Shown here: one piece after another, positions 11,765 through 22,257 of the stretch
Layout: the number at the start of each line of letters is the position of its first letter
Position numbering within the stretch: the stretch's first letter is position 1
Origin: Mikania micrantha
Lineage: Eukaryota; Streptophyta; Magnoliopsida; Asterales; Asteraceae
Reading direction: 5' to 3'
DNA: 64,000 nucleotides
Assembly: GCA_009363875.1 (NCBI GenBank)
Contig: CM018690.1
Location: 10,590,788-10,654,787 of the forward strand
The notes under the pieces: model-generated
The model's database searches: none
Told to the model about the DNA's origin: nothing
The model's input: only the letters and a program-made list of their open reading frames with translations
Program-made: the position numbers and the translations under genes

Positions 11765-13467
11765 TTCTTGACTTGTCGTCAGACACGTTCAAAACTCACA
11801 TTCTCTTCTTTCTATCCCTCATGTTACACCTGCTTGAGTTCGTACAGAAAATCTGGCGTGAAGCATAAGCTATGTTGTTATGCACTAGTATATACAACAA
11901 AATCATCATTTCCATCCGACAGTGGTAAGACAGAAGCTTGGGTAAGTTTCTTCTTTAGCACTAAAAACGCCTGTTCTTGGTTCGGGCCCTATTCGTACTT
12001 TACCTCTTTCTTCATGAGCTTCATCAGTGGTGTCACTATCTTGGAGAAGTCTTGAATAAATCTCCGATAACAACCGTCCAAACCAAGAAACAGCGTACTT
12101 CCGTAGGTGACTTCGGAGGGCTCCATTCCATAACCGTTTCAACTTTAGCTAGATCTACCATAATGCCTTCTAGGTTCACCACGTGACCCAGAAATTGTAC
12201 CTCTCGTAACCAGAAAGCGTATTTGGAGAACTTAGCATAAAGTTTCTCTTTCCTCAGAATCTTCAATGCCTCACGTATGTGGCAAGCATGGCCTCCCTCG
12301 TTCTTTGAATAAATCAAAATATCATGAATAATACTATCACCGATCGGTCCAACATCGGTTGACATACTCTGTTCATCAAATCCATAAATGCTGTAGAAGC
12401 ATTCGTCAATTCAAATGACATAACGAGAAACTCGTAATGTCCATAACGTGTTCGGAATGCAGTCCTTAGAATATCCTGCTCTCGAACCTTCAACTGATGG
12501 TAACCTGATCGGGGATCTATCTTTGAGAACCAGCTTGCACCTTGCAATTGATCGAACAAGTCATCAATTCTAGGTAGAGGATACCTGCTCTTTACGGTCA
12601 ACTTATTCAGTTCCCTGTAGTCAATACACATTCACATGTTACCATCTTTCTTCTTCACAGACAGCACCGGGGCTCCCCACAGAGACACTCGGTCATATAA
12701 AAACCTTTGTCAAAGAGTTCTTGTAGCTGGGCCATCATATACTTCATTTCGGTGGGAGCTAAATGGTAAGGTGTTTTGGCAACGGGTTGCGCCCAGGCAC
12801 TAAGTCGATTTGGAACTCAATTTCCCGTTCCGGTGGTAATCCAGGCAATTCCTCAAGGAATACATCAAGGAAGTTACGCACCAGGGGTACATCATCAATC
12901 GTGCTCATATTTGTATGTTCCTCAATCACCTAGGCCAAGTAGGCTACACACCCTCGCCTCATCATAACATCAGCCTTGATCATCGAAATGATCTTCGGCG
13001 CATACATCACTTTATCACCATAAATCATTACGGAGCTCCCATCCATCACACATAAACATATCAACTTACGTCGACATACAATGTTAACCTCGTATTTGGC
13101 TAACCAGTCTATGCCCAAGACTACATCGAAGCCTTCCAAGGTTATAGAAAAACAATTATACTAGGAACTTATGACCTCCTATCTCAACATAAAAATCATC
13201 TATAGCCTCAGTCACCCTGGTCATCTTACCAATAGTCGTCTCTACATCAAATACCCAATCTATCTTCTTAACCTTCCCAAATAACCCATCACAGATGGTA
13301 GAGGATACAAAACTCATACCGGCACCATAATCAAACAATACAGAAGCAATAATATTGTTGATAGGAAAGGTACCTGTGACCACGTCCGGGTCCAACGTGA
13401 AGGCTCGTGCTTTAGCCTTCTGCTTTTCCTTTTCCTTTATCCTCTTTCTTACCCGAGCCCAAAGCAT
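11765..13467 (-). pseudogene. Broken pol remnant of T3 (protease, RT, RNase H stub)
   Basis: Pieces in several frames, in order on the minus strand. Protease lies at 13467-13156, where the usual DTGA active site reads FDYGAGMSF, so the catalytic motif has T changed to Y. It continues at 13139-12930 with FDVVLGIDWLAKYE. RT has the YRELNKL and YPLPRIDDLFDQLQGA blocks (12631-12314); the frame is then lost exactly at the catalytic FxDD block, the next frame resuming at DILIYSK (12365-12036). RT connection follows near 12142-11906, then a short RNase H start near 11900. Integrase and chromodomain are absent. It cannot make a working enzyme. Confidence 0.85.
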
Positions 13468-14605
13468 TAGCCCGTGGTTTCTTGCAATCCTTGGACATGT
13501 GTCCTAACCCATTGCAGTTAAAGCATTGAGTAACATTCGGACATCTGTTAAAAAAATGTCCCGTCTTTCCACACCTGAAGCATAAATTAGTGTCTAGCAA
13601 GCACTGTCCCGTGTGGTTTTTCCCACACTTGTTGCATCGGCTCATCTCCTCTCGATTCACTTTCTTGCTTGAGAACTTTTGTTGGTCTGTTCGACCCCTC
13701 TTAGTCCCGGAGGATTCTTTCATCTTTGTTTCCTCTTTCAGTGGCTCATCAGACATCACATCATCCCATACAATACCACTGAGTTCCACAGTGGAGTCGA
13801 AGGTATTGGGAGCATGGGCCTTCACATGAATCCTTACTTTTGAAGGCAATCCTTCCATATACAGTTTCACCCTGCGTTCCTCAGAACCAACCAAGTGAGG
13901 AACTAGTCTTGCCATTTCATTGAATTTCGATGTATACTGTCGATGATTCATACTCCCAGCTTTCAGAACCAGAAACTCTCGTTCAACCTTATCCAACTCA
14001 TTCTTGGGACAGAATTGTTTGGTGACCAGCTCCTTGAGATCATCCCAAGTCATCTTCTCCATATCAGCAGCAGACTTGGACTGCTTAATGATGTTCCACC
14101 AGTGAAGTGCCTCCTCGATAAAGGAGTGAGCTGCAAACTTGACAGCTTGATCAACTCGACACTCACTGATGGAAATGACGGCTTCCATTGCAGAAATCCA
14201 GTGGCAGGTGGCCACGGCATCCTTCTTTCCATCGAAAACCGGTGGATTACATCCCTTGAAGGACTTGTAGTCACAACCCTTCAATTTCCCTGTCATAGTA
14301 TCACCGCTTTTAGTCCCGGTGATCACAACTTCATCTTCTTTGGTGCTTTCCTTGGTTTCTTCAGACTTGTCTTTTAGAGCATCCTTCAGTGCTTTAGCAA
14401 TTATCGCTGGCAGTTTATCATCCATAATCCGGTTCACCTCGTCAGAAATAGCCTTCACCACAATAGGCTCTAGAGTAAACTCATCTTCACTTTCCGGTTG
14501 CTCGTTGTGCTCATGGTCATCTTCGTTGACGGCTTCTTCATTCTCGATACGCGGTTCTTCAGGTTCCTGTGGTTGCTTACGTGGACTACCCTCTTGTCCA
14601 GCCAT
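13412..14605 (-). CDS. Gag polyprotein of T3
   Basis: 397-residue open frame, apparently intact. An acidic N-terminus (many E/D, residues 1-100) is followed by the retrotransposon gag domain (roughly residues 125-260, with HSFIEEALHWWN and FCPKNELDKVE blocks). Three zinc knuckles follow: C324-C327-H331-C335, C342-C345-H350-C355 and C361-C364-H369-C374. Gag forms the cytoplasmic particle that packages element RNA. It starts 317 bp inside the primer-binding site, and its end overlaps the protease frame, which is shifted by +1. The rest of the element's coding capacity is dead, so an open gag here is notable. Confidence 0.85.
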   Translation of the reverse strand: MAGQEGSPRKQPQEPEEPRIENEEAVNEDDHEHNEQPESEDEFTLEPIVVKAISDEVNRIMDDKLPAIIAKALKDALKDKSEETKESTKEDEVVITGTKSGDTMTGKLKGCDYKSFKGCNPPVFDGKKDAVATCHWISAMEAVISISECRVDQAVKFAAHSFIEEALHWWNIIKQSKSAADMEKMTWDDLKELVTKQFCPKNELDKVEREFLVLKAGSMNHRQYTSKFNEMARLVPHLVGSEERRVKLYMEGLPSKVRIHVKAHAPNTFDSTVELSGIVWDDVMSDEPLKEETKMKESSGTKRGRTDQQKFSSKKVNREEMSRCNKCGKNHTGQCLLDTNLCFRCGKTGHFFNRCPNVTQCFNCNGLGHMSKDCKKPRANALGSGKKEDKGKGKAEG

Positions 14606-14921
14606 CTAACTATCTACATAATGCAACAATTGAGGAGTCAGTACAGAATCAGTTTAGCACGAGATAAGCTTTGTAAATCGTTAATGACGTTGATCAGGTG
14701 TTATTAACCATTTACCCAACTCATCAGCTCTAAACTTTTCCCATCCTATCACCTCAACGTGCATGACACTAACTATCTTTCTAACCTTGCACCTACATCT
14801 TAACTTATACATAACATTCAGCTCTTGGCATCCATTCATCCGTGGTTGGCAATCCGCATCACTTAATCCCATTTTCAGTTTAAGTCTTGGCATTTGGGAC
14901 GCCAAGATCTCTCAAACTATG

Positions 14922-14933
14922 GCTCTGATACCA
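14922..14933 (-). other. Primer-binding site of T3
   Basis: TGGTATCAGAGC on the minus strand, complementary to the 3' end of plant initiator tRNA-Met, 3 nt from the LTR end at 14937. Usual for plant Ty3/gypsy elements. Confidence 0.85.
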
Positions 14934-14936
14934 ACT

Positions 14937-17078
14937 TGTGAGGCCCCGATTCCGGGCGACCCCACGTACGTTGGTCTCGTCATAACACATAGCTCTTTAA
15001 ACTAAAAACTTTCATAAATAGCAGCGGAACTTAAACATAACGTCAAACATGAAATAATGTCTTAATTTAAACATAATTGATTGCCAATGCCACCGAACTC
15101 TCTTTATCTGAATGCCTGAGCTCCATACCTTCTCTGATCAAAGCTTAACCTGACATACATGCTAAATCAAGTCAGCTTACGCTGGTGAGTTCTAGTTTTC
15201 ATAAAAATAAAATCTTTACTAGTACATAAAACATTAGCATTCACTGTTGACCGAAGTTAACAGACTCAATCACCCTGAACCTAACACATTTCATATATAT
15301 AGCATCAAACATATGGCGAAGAAACTTCGCCGTCAACTGCTGACCTGAAGTCAACATGCTTGTGTAATACAAGACTTCTTTACATAAACCCTTCATACAT
15401 TACATACCATGGTTTAATCATTTAAACCATCATAATCATAAACAGTCTTCCGCACTGCAGTGCTCAGGTTCTGCCCAACCGCAGCCGGGACTTCCTTATC
15501 ACCTAACATCGTAAACATCATCATCATACGTTCCACTGTCGTCATACGAACAGTGGGCTTATGCCGACCTAAGACTCCATACTTACCCAGTAACAAGTAC
15601 TGGAGCTACCATACTTACCCAGTAATACGTACTGGAGCTACCATACTTTCCCAGTAACACATACTGGAGCTACCATTCTTACTCCGGAGCAACCATACTT
15701 ACCCAGTAATACGTACTGGAGCTACCATACTTACCCAGTAACAAGTACTGGAGCTACCATACTTACCCCATAACGCGTATATGGGAGCTACGTCATCCTC
15801 ATCCCGTAACAAGTACGGGAGCAACCATACCCAGGTATAGTCCTGGTTGACTATCATTCACACCCAGCACAAGTACCGGTACTTATAGCATACATACCCT
15901 ATAACACGTATAGGATATCATTCTTTTATCGTATATGATATAATAGCATTATATCATCTTTTCCTCATAGCCATGAAAACATCATATCCTTCATGCTTAC
16001 TTTATAATCATCATCATAATCATTATAGCATCACAGACATATCATGCTAGCATTGTTTCATTGTATCTTTATCCTAATAACTTAGGAATCATCATAACAT
16101 GTTATGCTAGCATCATGTGTCCGTGTCATCATTACATCCTAGCATCATATACATATCATCATATCATCACCTCGTAACATCATGTCATCATACACATGTC
16201 ATACTAGCATCAAATTCATAACATTTCACTTTCATCCTAGTAACCTAGGATCTTATCATAATTCATTTTTCATGCATTCATCATACTTAACATATTCTCA
16301 TGCATGCTTCATTTCACATTAAACATTCATTCATCTTAACATATAAACGTGCATACATGGTCATGGCATATTATTATCCATTTATCATCATCTTAAACAC
16401 ATAACATCATGAACATAACATTAAGCATGTATGCCAGCCCAAAACATTAAACATTAAAATAGGGCGTCTAGAACTCACCTGATCCACGCTTCTATCGTAC
16501 AATTTTGGCTCCTCAATTCTTATCTTACGTAACCGCCAATTTCCTAATAACATCAGTACCCTAATGGGATTACTTAACGTATCTTTATATTTTCAGGTAT
16601 TGACTCGAGTCTTTAATTGGACAGCATGACGGCTTATGCTTTTCGGTTTTTCTTAAAAATATTTGGGCAGTATTTCGGCTTATAAAACTTTATTTTAGAG
16701 TTTTAAATTGGACAGAACCTCGTCTTATAAATATATAATTTTATAAAATATTTGGGCAGCATCTCTGCATACTCCGTGTTTTACAAAAATATCGAAAATA
16801 GCCTCCACGCATAATATTATTGAGGTTTTAAACAAATAATATCTCGACCATACTAATTAAATAATTATTTTAAAATAAGAGTATAATAGATGGTTACCTC
16901 AAAGTAGCTCGTACCAATGCTCGCTTAACAATCTTTGAACGAAATTCTAGTAACTACCGTACCCGCTCAAGGATTTTAGGAGGGTATTTTGACAGAGTTT
17001 TGATACTTAAGATAAATTAATATTTGATCGTCGAACTACATCTATTTATAGATGTAAATTTCCTTCGTCATTAAGAAA

Positions 17079-17120
<42 letters not shown>

Positions 17121-17660
17121 TCAAGTTCAACGTATTTACATTTCGACATATGTTTAATTGATTATTTTATTATTATTTTATTATTTTATTATTATTATTA
17201 TTATATTATTATAATTAATTTAGCTTAAATCTTGTTTTTCACTTATAACTTTTTGCATCTAATGTTTTAAAAACTTTCGAATATGCCGTTGAAATCTACT
17301 AATTATTCTCTACATTTCTACCCAAGTTTCGTTGAAAACGGAGTAGGGTCAAAAATAATATATTTTAATATTCACGAGCTTTTATCTTGTTCATACATTA
17401 TCGTATAAGGGTCCGGCTTATATTAATGTGATCGTAATTACTTCAGGATTGTTCATAAAAATTTCGAACACAAACGGTCACAGAAATTTTTACACGTTAT
17501 TATTAGGCTTTATAACATATCCATACCTTATCAGATATTTTTATCGTTTATATCCTTTTGATCATAATTACTTTACGAACGTTTATATAAATTTTGGACA
17601 TAAACGGTTACCGAAATTTCGCACGTTTATTATTAGGTTGCTAAATTTTCGGTCGTTACA
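14937..17660 (-). repeat. 5' LTR of T3
   Basis: 2724 bp, essentially identical to the LTR at 8959-11676 except for a longer AT run near 17082-17118 and a T/G difference near 17403. Functional sites shift by +5978: intron-like module 15150-16478, hairpin array 15587-16251, TATA-like site 17042-17051. Confidence 0.9.
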
Positions 17661-18059
17661 CTTTTTTGAATTCAGAAACCGGTTAACCGGTTTTAAACCG
17701 ACTTTAAAAACCGGTTTTTCTTTAACCGGTTCCTAACCGGTTTTGCCCCAAAATCTAGAAACCGGTCCAAAACCGGCGGTTAATTCGAATGGTTCAAACC
17801 GGTACCAATAACCAGTTTCTAACCGGTCCAAAAACTGGTTCGGGTCAGTTAACCGGTTATTTTGTGCATGTCTACCCGTCGCCATAGGGAAAACCCGGGC
17901 TCCCAAAGTTCTGAACGCAAAAAAACTCATCATTCCTAACGACATCTCGTCGAAGCTATAGCGATGAAATTGTTGGCGAAGACATGTCGTTGGGATAGAT
18001 TGTGGCAACGAAATGTCGTCGCAATTGGGCGACGTATCAGATTAAAATTCTTGTAGTGT

Positions 18060-18290
18060 CTATTTTTGAAAATGTTCACCGTTTCTTAATCAACCAAAGA
18101 CGTGTTTATAAGTTTGTCTTCTGATACCCAGACCACTACTTAAGATGGTGAATTACTCTTGTAGACATCATTTTCAGCGATAAAATTTAACTTGAGGAAT
18201 TTTGTTGAATGCCTTGAACAACTAATAAAACTAAATTCATCTTTCTTAATGCACCAAATTCGCTAATTGCAACAGTGAAGAATCCCCAAA

Positions 18291-18322
<32 letters not shown>

Positions 18323-18507
18323 AAAAATCAACCTATGATTTTGTTGTTCCCAAATCAACACCATCCTCACACCCATAATCAAAACATAATCGTACACTAA
18401 TGCTATGCACAAACAAACAACCCAAAGCAAACCAACATATAAATTTGGTGCAAATCCAGTAAAACATGCACCCATTGAAAAGGAACAATTGATCTCAAGA
18501 ACTGTTA
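18060..18507. other. Unassigned spacer with C/A homopolymer
   Basis: AT-rich sequence with no supportable gene. It includes about 20 C followed by about 15 A (roughly 18293-18327), a simple repeat likely to vary or be mis-sequenced. Confidence 0.5.
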
Positions 18508-20255
18508 GGCTGCCCAGTATGCCCCATGAGTGGGCGTGGGAGGGGCGTTATAGGGAGTGGCACACCGCCCCCCTAGGGGCGTGATAGGGGCGTGGTTGTG
18601 AGGGCGTGAGTCGAGCAACGGCGTGGGAGATTGTTTGATGACCGTTAGACCCATTAAAATATTCACACACTCTCTAATATTCACATCTCACTCTCTAAAA
18701 TATTCACATCTCACAAAAAAGAATCAAACAAAAATTCAGTATTTTTATAAAAATGGAGTTTCTACGGGAAGATGACGATTTTAGCGAAGGAGAAGATTTT
18801 TTAATCGAAGTCGCACAACTTACTCTCGACATTATCAGACAACAAGTTGAAAGACATGTTCTAACTAGAAGAGCACGAATTAATCGAGATCGTCTTGGAG
18901 CTCACGCACGTCTTGTTGAAGATTATTTTTCAGAAAATCCGAAATACCCGGAACATTTATTTCGGCGTCAGTTTCGTATGAGTCAGAATCTTTTTTCACG
19001 AGTGCGTAATGATTTGGAACAAAACTATGATTTTTTCCAACAACGGTGTGACGTCCGGTCTTCAGAAATGTACTTCTGTAATACGGCAACTAGCCTACGG
19101 TACTAGCAGCGATTCCTTTGATGAGTATTTACATATGTCTGAGCGAATGGGACGGGAATGCATTTATAAATTTTGTAAATGCGTAATTAGATTGTACGCG
19201 AAGAAATACTTGAGGAAACCAAATTCCCATGACATCCAGCAGATTTATACGTTTCAGGAAGAGGTTCATGGTTTCCCCGGTATGTTAGGTAGTCTCGACT
19301 GCACCCATTGGGAATGGGACAATTGTCCAACAGCATGGCGAGGCCAATTCCAACGAGGTGACCATCCAAGACCAAGTTTTATGCTAGAAGTTGTTGCGTC
19401 TCAAGATCTTTGGATATGGCATGCCTTCTTTGGTGCATCGGGATCGAACAATGATATAAATGTTCTAGATCAGTCGCAAATTTACAACGATCTTATTGAA
19501 GGCAAGGCAGCCGGTCAGTAGTTTATTTGCAACGACACAACATACAAATACGGGTATTATTTGGTCGATGGTATTTATCCACAATGACCACAATGGGCTA
19601 CTTTCGTGAAATCCTTTACATCATGACAAACTGAAGATGAAAAACGTTTGTATTTCCAAAATCGTCAAGAGGGGGCAAGAAAGGATATTGAACGAGCATT
19701 CGGCGTTCTAAAACATAAGTGGCACATGATTCAACACCCTGCTAGAGCATGGAAGCCAAGTCGGATCCGAAACGCGTTATACGCATGTGTGATACTACAC
19801 AACATGATAATTGAAGATAACGGTCGAGCGATATGTGAATTTTATGAAGAAGACGATCCGAATTTGTTGGAGCATGTGGAGATCAACGACGAAGAAAAAC
19901 AAGCAAACCGTCGAATGCTACGCAACGAGGATACACATACGAACCTCAAAGCCGATTTGATTAAACATTTATGGAAAAATCGTTTTTATTAATTTTTTTT
20001 ATTAGTTTGTAATTTTTTTATTAATTTTTTTTATTAGTTTGTAATTTTTTTTATTAATTTTTTTTATTCGTTTGTAATTTTTTTATTAATTTGTTTTTAT
20101 TAATTATATCTCAATTTAATGTAAAAATGAATGATGACGTGGAGTGAGTGGGTAATGGGGCATTTCCACCAAAATGGTGGGATGAGTGGTTGTGATGAGT
20201 GCTTAGTGGCGCCTACGTGGCACATAGGTGGAGTGATTGGGTCACTTGGCATACC
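18508..20255 (+). mobile_element. PIF/Harbinger-type DNA transposon
   Basis: Imperfect inverted ends: left GGCTGCCCAGTATGCCCCAT, right (minus strand) GGTATGCCAAGTGACCCAAT. They are flanked by TTA on the left and TAA on the right, close to the 3-bp TWA duplication of this superfamily. It encloses a HARBI1-like transposase. The right part has tandem TTTTTTATTAATTTT-like runs (19990-20100) after the coding region. Confidence 0.75.
18753..19992 (+). pseudogene. PIF/Harbinger transposase (HARBI1-like nuclease), inactivated
   Basis: Starts MEFLREDDDF. A helix-rich N-terminal part (RRQFRMSQNLFSRVR) is followed by the DDE nuclease fold: GSLDCTHWEW carries the first D, GSNNDINVLD the second, and RKDIERAFGVLKHKW the E. 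It ends IKHLWKNRFY, typical of the plant family. Breaks: a frame change between about 19040 and 19080, then three in-frame stops (TAG at 19519, TGA near 19585 and 19623). The intact family cuts element ends with help from a Myb-like partner, which is not encoded here. Most of the protein is still legible, so decay is moderate. Confidence 0.85.
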
Positions 20256-22257
20256 TAATAGTCTTAGTGGCGATTTCGAAGTTCAGAAACAAATTTGATG
20301 ATTTGACTTGACGTTTAGATTCGACACAAAGGGTTTTAATAGTAGTGGTGATTGGCATTATTTGAAATTTTCCATGTATGACTTGAAATTTTGATAAAAT
20401 CATACCCCACTTTAAGATTTAAAGTTGATTATATATGTCAAAGCTTATTTTTTACTCAGCTCGTTATATCACATGGGTTATGTTTGAGGTGTTTTATGTT
20501 TATTTTTAAAATAACAACATCAAGAGAAATAAGTGAAAATATGACAAGTATACTTTTTTATGGTTTTAACTAGTGATCCTGAAATTGTTAAAACGTGACC
20601 ACAACTATAATCACTTAGACTTTCACAAGATAGCGTAGTGCCAGACTTTCACAAGATAGTCTAGTGCCATAAGGCTTGGTTATTCTTTTGGAGAACCAGG
20701 TTTGATTCTCACTAAGTTTATTCTTTTGTAGGAGGTCCACCAATAACTATGTATTCACGCCTAGGGACAACATAAGATGACCGAGTGATATTTTGGTATA
20801 GGTGTTCACATAAGTTGATTGACTCTTACGTTTTGCCCTAGTGCACAATCATGAATGTCGTAGGCTGGCTAGGAAGTCAGGAAATTTAATTTTAATTATA
20901 ACTTTTTTAAGAGCAACTTTTTACATCAATTTGCATTCGCAAATCTTATAGTATTGACTTCAAATAAAAGAACACATAAATTTTAAGTGATTTTTACCAC
21001 TTTGACCCCCCATCCAACTATTAGCACTTAACGTCTGTTAAAAACATGCCATAAGTTATTAAGAATTACACGAAATCCGAAGAGGTGACTAATTCAAAAA
21101 TTTTTCAAATTTCAAAATAATGTTATCGTTCGTCAAGGTTCGTAGTATTGAACCCATATTCATGAAAACAAAATACAAGAAACCAAACACACTTTTACAG
21201 AAAACAATGTCTCTTCCTTTGTGGGCCTAGCCCAAACAATCACGTGTATGATAAATAATTAAAACCATTGATTTATCCATACAATTGGTCACAAATCAGT
21301 CAGGCCATCATGGACCTCATGGTAGCATTAGCCTTTTCCATGGCTGCAGACGTAATTTTCTTTTTTTACGGCAACATTTGATTTATTTTTTAACGGCAAC
21401 AGTTAATTGCCTGACATGTTTTTAAAATAAGGCTCGTGCATCAACCATCAACTTATATCTTAAGAAAAACTACTGCTAGTAAAACCATATGCTTATACAT
21501 GAATAATTGCTACCACAGATGGTCGAACACAATACTTTTTTATAAGAAAATTCAACACACTATCACTGGCCGAAAGCCTTTTGGTTCATGGTTCCAGGCT
21601 CATGGGATATTTAAAATATATAATAAATATTAAATCATATTACTTTATTTTTCTTTCTCTTTTAACATATCGTTTAAACTCAAAAACAAAAACAAAAAAT
21701 TATTCTCTGCTTACAATAATGAAATTATTAAAACGAAAATTGTAAGTGTTCGTAGTTAATGGATAAAGATAAAAATAAATTATCATAATTTAAGTAATAA
21801 ATTTGTTGTGCTTGAACGGCTCATTTAATAATATTAGAATAATTGTCACATGGTCGAAATTATAAGTTATAGTTTATGTATGTGACATTTATTTATTTTA
21901 ATTTAAAATTAAATAAGCGAAACATGAAATTAAAAGGGAAGAATAATAGAGACATGGGATAGGACCACAGGATAAGATGCGCATGCCTTTGCAGCCCAGA
22001 CATCCATTATCAATTGTCTTACAAACTGGACCACATTACTTCCTTGTTTAGACATGGGTCAGTCGTATGTTTAGATCAAACGTCTCAAATTTGTAAACTA
22101 TAAATTATACATATAACTTTCATATAAGATATAAAATTTATTAAAAAACTTCGATTAGTAACACGATCCCGATTCTTAGAACACAAATCGATAAACGAAA
22201 TCCACACTAACGATACATTCGTTACAAGCGTTCACTCGATCTAGAACCGCACACAAG
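20256..22257. other. Intergenic region, no gene seen
   Basis: AT-rich, with stops in all frames. It contains a 26-bp direct duplication of AGACTTTCACAAGATAG.. (about 20618-20669) and a tRNA-like element just after it. TTTATT at 22137-22142 could be a polyadenylation signal (AATAAA on the minus strand) about 115 nt after the stop of the BTB gene. Confidence 0.5.
20618..20790 (+). repeat. tRNA-like (SINE-type) repeat candidate
   Basis: TAGTGCCATAAGGCTTGG (box A-like) is followed by GAGAACCAGGTTTGATTCTC (box B-like GGTTTGATTCT). There is no complete cloverleaf. The 26-bp duplication overlaps its 5' end. Confidence 0.3.

Larger units (their letters stand above)
8954..17665 (-). mobile_element. 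Defective Ty3/gypsy element T3 with intact gag (TR-GAG-like)
   Basis: It is flanked by a perfect CTTTT target duplication (8954-8958 and 17661-17665). LTRs are at 8959-11676 and 14937-17660, starting TG and ending CA on the sense strand. The internal region is only 3260 bp: primer-binding site, gag, damaged protease and RT pieces, a short RNase H stub, then the polypurine tract. Most of RNase H and all of integrase are missing. The two LTRs appear to differ only by a 6-bp change in an AT microsatellite and one substitution near 11412, so insertion was recent although pol is dead. This implies it moved using proteins from another element. Confidence 0.9.
8262..17874. mobile_element. hAT-like non-autonomous element, split by LTR element T3
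   Basis: The ends are inverted: left TAGACTGCACAAATCGGTTA, right (minus strand) TAGACATGCACAAAATAACC. The flanks are CCCATCGC (8254-8261) and CCCGTCGC (17875-17882), an 8-bp target duplication with one mismatch, the length typical of hAT. The arms (8275-8460, 17677-17860) are full of AACCGGTT / AAACCGG repeats in both orientations. 8500-8660 has repeats of AAACCTTAAACTAAT. No transposase is visible. Confidence 0.65.
8113..18059. mobile_element. CACTA-type MITE, split by later insertions
   Basis: Left terminus CACCACAAGAAACTTACTC; right terminus, read inward on the minus strand, CACTACAAGAATTTTAATC. Both continue with CTGA.A.GTCG. The subterminal parts (8140-8261 and 17883-18030) are rich in CGACGACATC / CGTCGTCG-type repeats, usual for CACTA ends. 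Without the insert the element would be only about 330 bp and non-coding. The flanking trinucleotides are TAT and TCT, so the 3-bp duplication is imperfect or lost. Confidence 0.6.

Noticed and set aside
13590..14609. Plus-strand open frames opposite the T3 gag
   Set aside because: Antisense shadows of gag with serine/leucine-rich composition and no homology.
18060..18200. Possible continuation of the copia RT beyond the CACTA MITE
   Set aside because: Minus-strand translation gives only a weak, stop-containing resemblance; not enough to call.
18293..18327. Structured G-quadruplex or origin signal at the C/A run
   Set aside because: A plain homopolymer C then A, most likely a simple repeat or sequencing-sensitive site.
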